The translations under genes and the position numbers were made by a program. Source: Marvinbryantia sp. (GTDB lineage: Bacteria > Bacillota > Clostridia > Lachnospirales > Lachnospiraceae). Taken from it: a DNA stretch of 17,067 bases. The notes beneath the pieces are model-generated. The model worked only from the letters and a program-made list of their open reading frames with translations, had not been told where the DNA came from and searched no databases. Positions 1 to 7,492 of the stretch are shown piece after piece; position 1 is the stretch's first letter, and the number at the start of each line of letters is the position of its first letter. The stretch covers positions 1 to 17,067 of the forward strand of contig JAEDFS010000040.1 in assembly GCA_016297895.1 (NCBI GenBank). Reading direction: 5' to 3'.

Positions 1-2
1 TG

Positions 3-77
3 AAAATGGGAGACCTGACGGATGATGAGAGAACCATTATCCTGAAGGGATGCTTGATCAACTATTATAAAGGATAA
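3..77 (+). CDS. 3' end of a gene, possibly aconitase-type hydratase (partial)
   Basis: An open frame enters from the left edge and gives 24 residues ending at a TAA at 75-77. The visible tail reads LTDDERTIILKGCLINYYKG. A tail of the form 'LT..E..IIL.G.L.NY' is what I recall at the C-terminus of clostridial aconitate hydratase/LeuC-like proteins, but 24 residues are too few to be sure, so the product is a tentative call. The reading frame is open without interruption and ends just before the convergent regulatory operon. The rest of the gene is outside the window. Confidence 0.45.
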   Translation, partial: KMGDLTDDERTIILKGCLINYYKG

Positions 78-88
78 GAGAAACGTGA

Positions 89-148
89 CCCTCGCGGCAG
101 TCGCCAAATATCCGCACAAGTGCGGCTACTTGGCTTGTTGCTCGCGGG
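89..148. repeat. 60-base imperfect palindrome at convergent gene ends
   Basis: Nested complementary arms surround position 118: CCGCA (112-116) with TGCGG (121-125), GCCAA (103-107) with TTGGC (130-134), and CCC (89-91) with GGG (146-148). Together they make a symmetric structure with 19-base outer arms interrupted by mismatches. There is no T-run on either side, so it is not a classic terminator. It lies between the plus-strand gene ending at 77 and the truncated response regulator. The last codons of that regulator (about 128-148) are inside it. It looks like a REP-type dispersed element, but copy number cannot be seen from one window. Confidence 0.5.
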
Positions 149-1019
149 AATAAAGCCGGGTCTTGTGAATCTCCTGAACGGTCTGGACATTTCCGATGCC
201 CAGCCGGAAATGGAGATTCATTTTTTTTGTGAGCTGCTTCATCATATGTTCGGCACGGTCCTGGCGGAAATCATATTCCTCCTGAGACATTGCAGGCCGG
301 GAACAGGGGATGAAAATGACCACCCGGTTGGCCAGGACAGGACCGATGACGGAACCGGGGAAAAAGGCTTTGATGATCGTGCGGAACAGAGCGGACTGCT
401 GATGAAACTGTATACCGGCACCTACGGGATTTTGCAGCGTGCCGTTTTCTTCGGATTCAAAGAAATCCAGAGTCATGATCCAGCCGTAGTCAGCAGGGAT
501 ATTCAGCAGTTCCCGGTAAGGGGCAAGGTTTCGCTTCGCCTCATCGCAAAAAAGGAGTTCACTGACAAAACCGCTTTCGATGATCGGAATGACGGTCTGA
601 AGTTTTTCCTTGTTGCTTTTCTGGCGGTGATGGAGTTCCTGTTCCTGATCGATACGGTGGAAGGCATCCTCAAGAGTCTTTAGCGCCTGTTCTTTGCGGA
701 GCGGTTTCTTTAAGTAGCCTGCGATGCCCATGTAGTCCCCTTCCCGATGATAGTTGGTCTTGCGGGTATGGGACATGACGATATAGATACAGTCTTTGTG
801 CATGGCATGGAGCTTACGAATGGTGTAGATCCCGTGAACTCCATTCATCTGTACATTGAGAAACATGATATCCGGCTGAAACTTCTGAAACATATCAAAC
901 AGATGGCGGGCACTCTGAGTACTGCGGATGTCGCAGGTGTTTCCAAACTTTTGGAAGATCACATATTTCAGAGATTCAATGGCGATTCCTTCATCATCGG
1001 CCAGCAAGATCTTATACAT
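126..1019 (-). CDS. Degenerate, truncated YesN-like response regulator (no phosphoacceptor Asp, no DNA-binding domain)
   Basis: This 297-residue protein is a close paralogue of the full regulator encoded at 2073-3668. Both start MYKILLADDEGI and share YRELLN, DYGWIMTL and NPVG blocks. Residues 1-125 form a receiver domain with the acidic pair D8-D9, the Ser of VMS and the Lys of YLKKP kept. However, the phosphoacceptor position is Asn55 (FLNVQMNG, where the paralogue has FVDIQMPG with Asp55). Residues 130-285 match the GGDEF-like middle domain. Similarity stops near residue 285 and the frame closes in a short unrelated tail, so the whole AraC helix-turn-helix is missing. GGAGG lies 6 bases before the ATG, and the start overlaps the end of the XylF-like gene by 8 bases, which indicates translational coupling. 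It may be a decaying duplicate or a non-phosphorylatable modulator. The sequence cannot decide. Confidence 0.85.
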   Translation of the reverse strand: MYKILLADDEGIAIESLKYVIFQKFGNTCDIRSTQSARHLFDMFQKFQPDIMFLNVQMNGVHGIYTIRKLHAMHKDCIYIVMSHTRKTNYHREGDYMGIAGYLKKPLRKEQALKTLEDAFHRIDQEQELHHRQKSNKEKLQTVIPIIESGFVSELLFCDEAKRNLAPYRELLNIPADYGWIMTLDFFESEENGTLQNPVGAGIQFHQQSALFRTIIKAFFPGSVIGPVLANRVVIFIPCSRPAMSQEEYDFRQDRAEHMMKQLTKKMNLHFRLGIGNVQTVQEIHKTRLYSREQQAK

Positions 1020-2058
1020 CGGTATCCTCCACGTTAAGATAGACCTCGCTTCTTAAGTGGAAACGGGAATCTATAATTTCACGGTCAATGTTTTCCTGGG
1101 TAACGGCCACCGGATCCAGTTTCAGGAAGGGGACATCATAGGTGCCGTCGAAAAACGTATCGGGCAGCTCCAGCGGTTCGTCATTCGCAAGTTTTACTGC
1201 ATACTGAGCGGTCTGTTTGGCAAGCTGTTCAATGGATTTGTATACGGTCATATACTGAGTCCCTTCTACGATCCTCTGGCAGGCATCAATATCTGCATCC
1301 TGACCCACCAGGCAGACGTGATCCAGCATCCGGTGTTCGGACAGGGATTTGAAGGCCATGGCAGCCAGACCGTCATTTCCGCAGATGACGGCATCCACAT
1401 CGCCATACTCCTCAATATACTGATTCATCTGATCGTAGGCATATTCGGCTTTCCAGTTGTCTGCATAATTTTTGTAGACAAGGGTCTGCCCGGCCTTTTC
1501 CAGAGCTTCCTGAATGCCTTCTTCCACCAGAACCACGTTGTTGTCGGCGGGAGAACCGAGAAGTGCGGCAATTTTGCCGTCTTCCGGAATCTGGGAGAGA
1601 ACGGCCTCTGCCATCAGAGTACCTACTTTTTTGTTGTCAAAGGACACATGGAGATCCGCATTGGCATTTGTGATGCTGCGGTCATAGGCGATGACCTTGA
1701 TGTTCTTGTCCTGGGCTTTGCGGATGGCAGACATAAGCTTCTCATTTTCCCCGTCTACGGCAACGATCACCAGGACATCGATGTCCTTCTCAATCAGATA
1801 TTCCACCTGAGCGGCCTGTTCGTCGGCATCGCCGTTGGCATTCTGAACATTGACCTCTGCACCCAGCTCGGAGGCGGTGGAGACAAAGATGTCGCGGTCG
1901 CGGATCCAGCGCTCCAGCACAAAGGTGTCAAAGGACATGCCGATCTGGATGGCATCGGAAGCAGCGGCAGATTCTGTATCTGATTCCGTGACGGAAGTGC
2001 CGCATCCGGTGAGCAGGAGTGCTGCGGTAAGCGCAAGTAATAATGCTTTTATTTTCAT
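1012..2058 (-). CDS. xylF: XylF-like D-xylose-binding lipoprotein without its own transporter
   Basis: This 348-residue periplasmic-binding-protein-family protein has a lipoprotein signal peptide: a hydrophobic run, then LLTGC with Cys19 as the lipid-modified residue. The mature part resembles E. coli XylF, with LERWIRDRDIFV (XylF: LERWQKDRDIFV), VIAYDR, VSFDN, GSPADNN, GQDADI and a C-terminal SRFHLRSEVYLN block (XylF: GFHKESEL). D-xylose or a similar aldopentose is therefore the expected ligand, bound at the outer membrane face. It sits between two response-regulator genes, 14 bases after the first and overlapping the second. No xylG or xylH is adjacent. It may feed the ChvE-type transporter encoded on the other strand or present sugar to the sensor kinase; both are inferences. 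The ribosome binding site (AGGAAAG) is moderate. Confidence 0.85.
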   Translation of the reverse strand: MKIKALLLALTAALLLTGCGTSVTESDTESAAASDAIQIGMSFDTFVLERWIRDRDIFVSTASELGAEVNVQNANGDADEQAAQVEYLIEKDIDVLVIVAVDGENEKLMSAIRKAQDKNIKVIAYDRSITNANADLHVSFDNKKVGTLMAEAVLSQIPEDGKIAALLGSPADNNVVLVEEGIQEALEKAGQTLVYKNYADNWKAEYAYDQMNQYIEEYGDVDAVICGNDGLAAMAFKSLSEHRMLDHVCLVGQDADIDACQRIVEGTQYMTVYKSIEQLAKQTAQYAVKLANDEPLELPDTFFDGTYDVPFLKLDPVAVTQENIDREIIDSRFHLRSEVYLNVEDTDV

Positions 2059-2072
2059 AACAGTCTTCTTTC

Positions 2073-3668
2073 CTATTTCCCTTCTCTGTATTCTGTGGGT
2101 GTCATGCCGGTTACCTTTTTGAAAATACGGCTGAAATAATTGGGGTCGCTGTAACCGACTTCCAGACAGACTTCTTTGATGCTGTAAGCGGGATTGCGCA
2201 GCATTTCCCGGGCTCTCATGATCCGAAGCTCTGTCAGGTATTCCACAAAGGTCTGTCCGGTCTCTTCCTTAAAAAGCTTGCTGAAATAATAGGGGCTGAT
2301 ATCCACATAACGGGAAACGTCCTCCAGGGAAAGCTCTTTGCTGAAATTCTGGTCTATGTACTGTTTGGCTTTTCCCACGGTGGTGGTTTCCTTTTCTTCT
2401 TTCACATTGTTCATATTGCGGCAGGCATCACACATTTTTCCGATAAACCAGCGGCGGAGCTCCTCGTAAGTGGAACATGCCAGAATGTTGTCCAGATAAT
2501 CCTTCCGGTACAGAAATCCGTAGGGGATCCCGCCTTTCAGGAAGACTTCCCGTTCTGCCCACATGACAAATTCCAGTGCTTTGGTGCGGATGGACTGGGG
2601 ATAGTCGGAATAGTTTTCCGTCATCCAGTCAAAAAACTGGTTTGCCGTGCGGATCACTTCGTTTTTATCACCCTTTATCACATAGGCAAAAAGCTGACGT
2701 TCCAGCTCATCCGGATAGTCCGGCGCATATTCCAGCTCCATTTTGATATCCTTTAAATGTACCACACTGCTTTTGTCCACGCGGAGAGATTTGTTCGCTT
2801 CCTCATAGGATTTGTTCTGTTCGCTCATGGGCCAGATATTGCCGATGCCGGCCCGGAATTTAAGATCCAGCTGCTTTTTCAGCTTCCGTACCATATTCCT
2901 GGCAGATTCAATGGCGTGGATACGTTCTTCGTAGGTGATCTCCGGTGATTCATGAGGAAGAAAGACCGGAACATGACTTGCCATAACGGAACCGATGATG
3001 GCGGTGGGGAAGAATTCCTTAATGATCTCCCGGAAGGCCAGATGGTATTTCTGAAGATGGACAGAGGAACCCACCGGGTTATCCAGTGTGCCGTCATCGG
3101 CAGTCTCCCCGTATTCCAGAGTCATGATCCAGCCATAATCCGTGTGGACATTTAAAAGCTCCCGATACCGGTCCAGATAAGGTTCGACGTCTTCCTGAAA
3201 GAGCATCAGGTTGATAAATCCATTTTCAATCAGGGGAACCACAGCCTCCAGTTTTTCACGGATCATCAGATCCTGACTGCGCCGGCTGCGATCCTGGTCG
3301 ATCACCCGCATGGCTTTTTCCAGCGCAGCCACGATCTTTTCCCGGCTGGCAGGCTTGGTCAGGTACTCAATGACTCCCAGATTAATGGCTTCCTGGGCAA
3401 AGGTAAATTTATCATAGGCAGACATGATGATGAACTGGCATTTTTTGTTAAAGGTGCGCACTTCCCGGATGGCATCGATCCCTTTGATCCCGGGCATCTG
3501 GATATCCACAAAGGAAATATCCGGCACAAACTCCTGGGAGATCTCAATGACCTGACGTCCGGTTTTGGCGGTGCGGATCTCGCAGGATTCACCAAAATTT
3601 TTGGTAATGATAAATTTCAGAGAATCCAGAACGATGCCTTCATCATCTGCAAGTAATATTTTATACAT
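2073..3668 (-). CDS. yesN: YesN-type response regulator, AraC family
   Basis: This 531-residue regulator is the likely DNA-binding output of the kinase encoded just upstream. Residues 1-125 are a CheY-like receiver with D8-D9, phosphoacceptor Asp55 in FVDIQMPG, the Ser of IMSA and Lys in YLTKP. Residues about 130-300 form the degenerate GGDEF-like segment common in YesN regulators. Residues about 430-531 are an AraC-type double helix-turn-helix (LSLEDVSRYVDISPYYFSKLF and IKEVCLEVGYSDPNYFSRIF, then TPTEYR). GGGAGG is 5 bases before the ATG, and the gap to the kinase stop is 12 bases. In Clostridium beijerinckii the equivalent YesN activates the xylose transporter genes. By analogy the likely target here is the promoter before the ChvE-type transporter. 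Confidence 0.93.
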   Translation of the reverse strand: MYKILLADDEGIVLDSLKFIITKNFGESCEIRTAKTGRQVIEISQEFVPDISFVDIQMPGIKGIDAIREVRTFNKKCQFIIMSAYDKFTFAQEAINLGVIEYLTKPASREKIVAALEKAMRVIDQDRSRRSQDLMIREKLEAVVPLIENGFINLMLFQEDVEPYLDRYRELLNVHTDYGWIMTLEYGETADDGTLDNPVGSSVHLQKYHLAFREIIKEFFPTAIIGSVMASHVPVFLPHESPEITYEERIHAIESARNMVRKLKKQLDLKFRAGIGNIWPMSEQNKSYEEANKSLRVDKSSVVHLKDIKMELEYAPDYPDELERQLFAYVIKGDKNEVIRTANQFFDWMTENYSDYPQSIRTKALEFVMWAEREVFLKGGIPYGFLYRKDYLDNILACSTYEELRRWFIGKMCDACRNMNNVKEEKETTTVGKAKQYIDQNFSKELSLEDVSRYVDISPYYFSKLFKEETGQTFVEYLTELRIMRAREMLRNPAYSIKEVCLEVGYSDPNYFSRIFKKVTGMTPTEYREGK

Positions 3669-3680
3669 ACGAACCTCCCG

Positions 3681-5162
3681 TTAATTCAGAGGAACACGGA
3701 TGGTTACCATGGTTCCTTTATTTTCTCCTTCACTTTCGATGGAGAACAGATCATTTCTATTATAATACAATTTCAGTCGTTCCTGTACATTTCCGAGGCC
3801 GATTCCGTTGGAATTTTTTTCCGGAGAGGCGCTGATCACATTTCCGTTTCGAATCTGCTCCAGCCGTTCCTTTGGGATACCGCAGCCGTTGTCAATGATG
3901 CGGATGCGGATACAGGTATCGGTCTCTTCAATTTCCAGACGCAGCAAAGCGGGCCAGCTGATATTGCGAAGGCCGTACTGGATGGCATTTTCCACCGCAG
4001 GCTGCAGGATCATGCAGGGAACCTGGATTCCGGAAATATCACAGGTAATGGCCTTCTCAAAATGGATCTCTCCGGAAAAGCGGACATTCATAATGGCCAG
4101 ATAGTTCTCCACCAGCTCTACTTCCTGAGACAGATAGACATCGGTCTGGAGTGATTTCATGCTGTACCGGAAAAAGTCGGCCATATTCTGAATAAAAGAA
4201 CAGGTCTTTTCCGCATCCTCCATCATGGCCATCTGTGCCCCTGCATTCAGGGAATTAAAAAGAAAATGAGGATTGATCTGGGCCTGATAGTATTTCAGCT
4301 GTGCATCTTTTAAGTGAGTCTCCATCAGAAGCTCCCGCTCCTGTGCTTTTTTCTCCGCTTCCATACTGCTTTTGAGCCTGTCGATGTAGTGACGGATGCT
4401 GGTGACCATCTGATTAAAGGCCTGGGTCACGGCCCCGATCTCATCGGAGGAGGTGACCGGTGGAAGCTCCACATCAAAATGTCCGGCTGCCACCTGATCA
4501 GAGGCTTCAGCCAGCTTGATGATAGGCTTGGTGATCTGGCGAACCAGGATAATGATCAGAAAGATATTAAACAGGGCCATGGCAATGGTCACGAGAAAAT
4601 TGATCCGTTCCAGAAGGATCAGGGAAGCCGCCAGCGATTGATAGCTTATGGAATTGCTGGCAAACTGGCGGTTGTTCAGGCTGTAGATATAGGAAGTCAG
4701 AAACTGGTAGTACCGGGAAGTCTCCTGGAACATGGTTCGGTACTGCGCAGTATTTCTGGCACGCTTTGCCTCGATGGCCTGATCCGCAGCATCCAGATAG
4801 CTCTGGGAAATATTGTAAATATTTTTTTCCATGGAGCCGGAGCTGTTGTCCAGGGTCTCTGTATTCAGCCGGGACAGCAGATCTTTATACTGCTGCTCGT
4901 ATTGATAATATTCATTCAGAGAATCGGTGCTTTTGGTCTCCAGATATTCCTGGATGCTGGCCTGAAGAGAAGCCAGTGAGGAGGACATGTTATTCAGGGC
5001 ATCGTTGCTGGTGTAGATGCTGTTGATGGTCTCCAGAGAACGGTTGATGTTCTGGTTTAAAAAGAGAGACATACAGAGTGAAAGCACGGATGTCAGGACA
5101 AAAATACTGATCAGTCTTATCTGAAAAGGCAGGCTGGAAAAAGAGGAATGTTCAGGTTTCAT
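3681..5162 (-). CDS. lytS: LytS/YesM-type sensor histidine kinase
   Basis: This 493-residue membrane kinase pairs with the YesN regulator that follows it. A first transmembrane helix lies near residues 15-35, followed by a helical extracellular region (about 36-187) and a second helix near 188-209. Next come a HAMP linker (about 210-262) and the His-kinase domain with phosphoacceptor His299 in INPHFLFNSLN. The ATPase domain has an N box with E391-N392, DNGCGIP (424-430) and GIGLGNV (453-459). I chose the ATG at 5162, not the upstream in-frame ATG at 5216, because AGGAGG lies 8 bases before it. This start overlaps the end of the anchored binding-protein gene by 11 bases, so the two are probably translationally coupled and form one sensor. 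The extracellular part has no recognisable sugar-binding fold, so the signal probably comes from the partner protein. Confidence 0.93.
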   Translation of the reverse strand: MKPEHSSFSSLPFQIRLISIFVLTSVLSLCMSLFLNQNINRSLETINSIYTSNDALNNMSSSLASLQASIQEYLETKSTDSLNEYYQYEQQYKDLLSRLNTETLDNSSGSMEKNIYNISQSYLDAADQAIEAKRARNTAQYRTMFQETSRYYQFLTSYIYSLNNRQFASNSISYQSLAASLILLERINFLVTIAMALFNIFLIIILVRQITKPIIKLAEASDQVAAGHFDVELPPVTSSDEIGAVTQAFNQMVTSIRHYIDRLKSSMEAEKKAQERELLMETHLKDAQLKYYQAQINPHFLFNSLNAGAQMAMMEDAEKTCSFIQNMADFFRYSMKSLQTDVYLSQEVELVENYLAIMNVRFSGEIHFEKAITCDISGIQVPCMILQPAVENAIQYGLRNISWPALLRLEIEETDTCIRIRIIDNGCGIPKERLEQIRNGNVISASPEKNSNGIGLGNVQERLKLYYNRNDLFSIESEGENKGTMVTIRVPLN

Positions 5163-6207
5163 CTGCGCTGCCTCCTGTCTCAAGGGTATCCATGGCGGCA
5201 AGCCGCTGGATGGCATTCTGCCTGCCGATGGTGGTGGTGTTCACGGAGGTATAGTCACTGGAATGCCCGAAGGTCAGATATTCCTGAAGGCTGGTGACCG
5301 CACTTTTTCCCATCTGCTGCGTATCCACCACGATGTTGGCGGAAATGACCCCGTTTTTTAAGGCTTCCAGAACGGAATAACTCTCGTAAGAACCGATAAT
5401 GGTAAAGTCACCCACGAAGTTCAGGTCAATGGCAGTCTGGCTGACAGACTGGGTCTGCACCAGGTCTGTGCAGATAATGGTATCTGTGATGCCGTGGGAA
5501 TTTTTCATGAAATTCCGCACCTGTTCCTCCACATCAAAGGTGCTGTTGCTGTCGAGGATCATGGTTTCTATGGCAATATCCCTGTCTTTTTCCTGGATGG
5601 CACGTCCGATGCCGGAGATCAGAAGACGCTGCTCTGCGGAGGATTCCCCGTTGTCAAGCAGGACCATAATGGAATCGGCATCTGACGGGGAATATTTTAA
5701 TGCAAGCTCCCCGTATTCGTAGCCCATCCGGAAATTATTGACGCCGGTAAAGCTGTACCGGCTGCTGTTCATATCGTCTTTATAGATCGTGCTGACGGCG
5801 ATCCCCTTTTCCGTGGCCTCATTGATCAGAGAAGTGATCGAGCCCTCCGGCTCTACGATGATGGCATCCACGTTGGCGGAAATGGCCATTTCCATAAGCT
5901 CTTCCGTGGTATAGGTCAGGTAGAGATCTTTGCCGAAGTTTTCCACATAGATCCCGCATTCGGCACCCTGGCTTCTGGCGCCTTCATAGACGGAATCCCA
6001 GAAGGCATCTTCGTAATTATCTGTGATAAAGGCACAGTGGTGCTGATAGGATGTTCCGGACAGGTCGGGAGCATACTGTTTCTGCAGACTGAACAGATCG
6101 TAGTATTCAAAAGAAATATAGATTATCAGACAGATCAGGACGATGAGGATCAGGCCTGACAGTGCCGTGATAAAGGAAATATGTTTTTTCTTATTTTGAG
6201 TATTCAT
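5152..6207 (-). CDS. Membrane-anchored sugar-binding-protein-like sensor (XylFII-like)
   Basis: This 351-residue protein has a short basic N-terminus, one uncleaved transmembrane helix (about residues 11-33) and an external domain (about 55-340) of the periplasmic-binding-protein/LacI-like ligand-binding fold, with VDAIIVEPEG, GIAVSTIYKDD and VNNFRMGYEYGELAL typical of it. There is no lipobox Cys, unlike transport-type binding proteins of Bacillota. The gene is directly upstream of, and overlaps, the LytS-type kinase gene. The same order is found in the XylFII-LytS-YesN system, where the anchored protein binds xylose and switches the kinase. The actual ligand here is not proven: the external domain lacks the XylF-specific blocks seen in the lipoprotein at 1012-2058. 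An out-of-frame ATG lies 5 bases before the chosen start. Confidence 0.85.
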   Translation of the reverse strand: MNTQNKKKHISFITALSGLILIVLICLIIYISFEYYDLFSLQKQYAPDLSGTSYQHHCAFITDNYEDAFWDSVYEGARSQGAECGIYVENFGKDLYLTYTTEELMEMAISANVDAIIVEPEGSITSLINEATEKGIAVSTIYKDDMNSSRYSFTGVNNFRMGYEYGELALKYSPSDADSIMVLLDNGESSAEQRLLISGIGRAIQEKDRDIAIETMILDSNSTFDVEEQVRNFMKNSHGITDTIICTDLVQTQSVSQTAIDLNFVGDFTIIGSYESYSVLEALKNGVISANIVVDTQQMGKSAVTSLQEYLTFGHSSDYTSVNTTTIGRQNAIQRLAAMDTLETGGSADET

Positions 6208-6233
6208 CGCATCAGAGATCCCCTTTCTGAAAG

Positions 6234-7379
6234 CTAGAGCTGATTCGGGTAGAGAAACTGGTTGTGAATCAGCCTGACACCGCCCAGAAGGACTGCGGTA
6301 TCCTGAAGGGTGGAGGGTACCAGATGACAGTATTTCTTCATGGTGTTGTGCAGATGCCCGGTAATATCCTCACACAGTGCAGGGCGATACATATTCAGCA
6401 CACTGTTTAATACGATGATATCAGGGTTGAAGGTGTTCAGAAGATTGTTGATTCCAATGGAAATATAGCGGATAAACCGGTCCATTAAGGCCAGGGCATC
6501 CGGATCGTTTTCATGATACAGAGACCCGAATACTTCTGAGGTAACGGGGTAACCCTTGATGGCGGACAGCTCCGCAAACAGCGCCCGCTCGGAGGCATAC
6601 TGCTCCAGACATCCCCGGTTGCCGCAGGGGCAGGGGCGTCCGTCGATCTCAATGATAGAATGGCCGAATTCGCCGGCATATCCGTTTTTGCCCTTGACCA
6701 GCTGATTGCGCATGATGATTCCCACTCCGATTCCGGAATGGATGCTGATATAAAGCATTTCATTTGTATTGTGGCAGTGGGCCCACTCTCCCAGCACGGA
6801 AAGATTTGCCTCATTTTCCATCAGCACCGGTACATGAAAATGCTCCTGCAGGGGCGTGACCAGATCCGTATTTTCATAAGAAGAATAAGGAAGGAAAATG
6901 ATCCGGTTGTGGTGGACTACGCCGTGAATGCCAATGGCGATCCCCAGAAGACCGTAGGGACTTTCGGGGAGATGATCCACTGCTTCCTGAATATGTGTGA
7001 TCAGAAAATCCGTGACGGAGCTTCCGTCCTCCGGAGCGGAGAACTGTCGGATGGAACAGTTTTCCCCGCACAGGTTGGCTGTCATGAGAGTGACAGTTTC
7101 TGTGGAAAGATCCAGAGAGATCACGTGGCCGCAGTCTTTGCAGAATTGAAGGAGAATGGGTTTGCGTCCCTTCTTGGTGTCGTCGCTTCCGATCTCACGG
7201 ATCAGATGCCGGTCCAGGAGAACCTGGACAATGGCGGACACGGTGGCCTTGGTAAGTCCCAGGCGGGTTGAGATCGCAGCACGGGAAATAGGACCATTTT
7301 CCACAATGGTCCGGATCACTGACTGGGTATTGATGTCTCGGATAAGCTCCTGATTTCCTGTTAAAATTGAGTTTGACAT
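6234..7379 (-). CDS. xylR: ROK-family xylose-type repressor (XylR-like)
   Basis: This 381-residue protein has a winged helix-turn-helix at residues about 17-62 (ISRAAISTRLGLTKATVSAIV) followed by a ROK sugar-binding domain. The ROK motifs ENEAN (188-192) and GYAGEFGH are present, as are the structural zinc ligands His240, Cys250, Cys252 and Cys257 (CPCGNRGCLEQ). The phosphate-loop position reads DLSTETV in place of D.G.T, so it is a repressor and not a sugar kinase. It is transcribed divergently from the catabolic operon. A perfect inverted repeat in the shared intergenic region matches the Bacillota XylR operator half-site TTAGTTT. The anchored sensor gene follows after 26 bases, so the repressor and the two-component system appear to be co-transcribed. 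The effector is probably xylose or a related intracellular sugar. Confidence 0.9.
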   Translation of the reverse strand: MSNSILTGNQELIRDINTQSVIRTIVENGPISRAAISTRLGLTKATVSAIVQVLLDRHLIREIGSDDTKKGRKPILLQFCKDCGHVISLDLSTETVTLMTANLCGENCSIRQFSAPEDGSSVTDFLITHIQEAVDHLPESPYGLLGIAIGIHGVVHHNRIIFLPYSSYENTDLVTPLQEHFHVPVLMENEANLSVLGEWAHCHNTNEMLYISIHSGIGVGIIMRNQLVKGKNGYAGEFGHSIIEIDGRPCPCGNRGCLEQYASERALFAELSAIKGYPVTSEVFGSLYHENDPDALALMDRFIRYISIGINNLLNTFNPDIIVLNSVLNMYRPALCEDITGHLHNTMKKYCHLVPSTLQDTAVLLGGVRLIHNQFLYPNQL

Positions 7380-7395
7380 AAAATATAAAATCCTC

Positions 7396-7424
7396 TTGCA
7401 ATTTTCTTATATAGGAGTTATGAT
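7396..7424 (+). promoter_or_regulatory. Promoter of the catabolic operon
   Basis: A -35 box TTGCAA (7396-7401) is separated by 17 bases from a -10 box TATGAT (7419-7424), close to the vegetative consensus. The expected start near 7431 lies just before the XylR-type operator, so a bound repressor would block transcription. Confidence 0.7.
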
Positions 7425-7425
7425 A

Positions 7426-7454
7426 AGTATATCACAATTAGTTTAGTGAGTAAA
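7426..7454 (-). promoter_or_regulatory. Promoter of the regulatory operon
   Basis: Read on the minus strand, TTTACT (7449-7454) and TATACT (7426-7431) are 17 bases apart, with TGA before the -10 forming an extended -10. The operator covers the -35 and part of the spacer, so the repressor probably controls its own operon too. Confidence 0.65.
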
Positions 7455-7459
7455 CTAAT
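7437..7459. promoter_or_regulatory. XylR-type operator
   Basis: ATTAGTTTA (7437-7445) and TAAACTAAT (7451-7459) are perfect 9-base inverted arms around the 5-base spacer GTGAG. The half-site TTAGTTT is the known core of ROK-type XylR operators in Bacillota. The site lies between the ROK regulator gene and the catabolic operon and overlaps the predicted promoters of both. Confidence 0.85.
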
Positions 7460-7492
7460 GAAAGCAAATTTTTTCAGAAAGGAGTTTTACCT

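Noticed and set aside
1057..1983. Long plus-strand open frame of 308 codons
   Set aside because: It is antisense to the XylF-like gene, has no ribosome binding site and its protein resembles no family; it is a shadow of the codon bias of the real gene.
7459..7476. Possible catabolite-repression (cre) site, TGAAA and TTTCA arms
   Set aside because: The arms are 8 bases apart, 4 too many for the 14-base cre consensus, and the central CG is absent.
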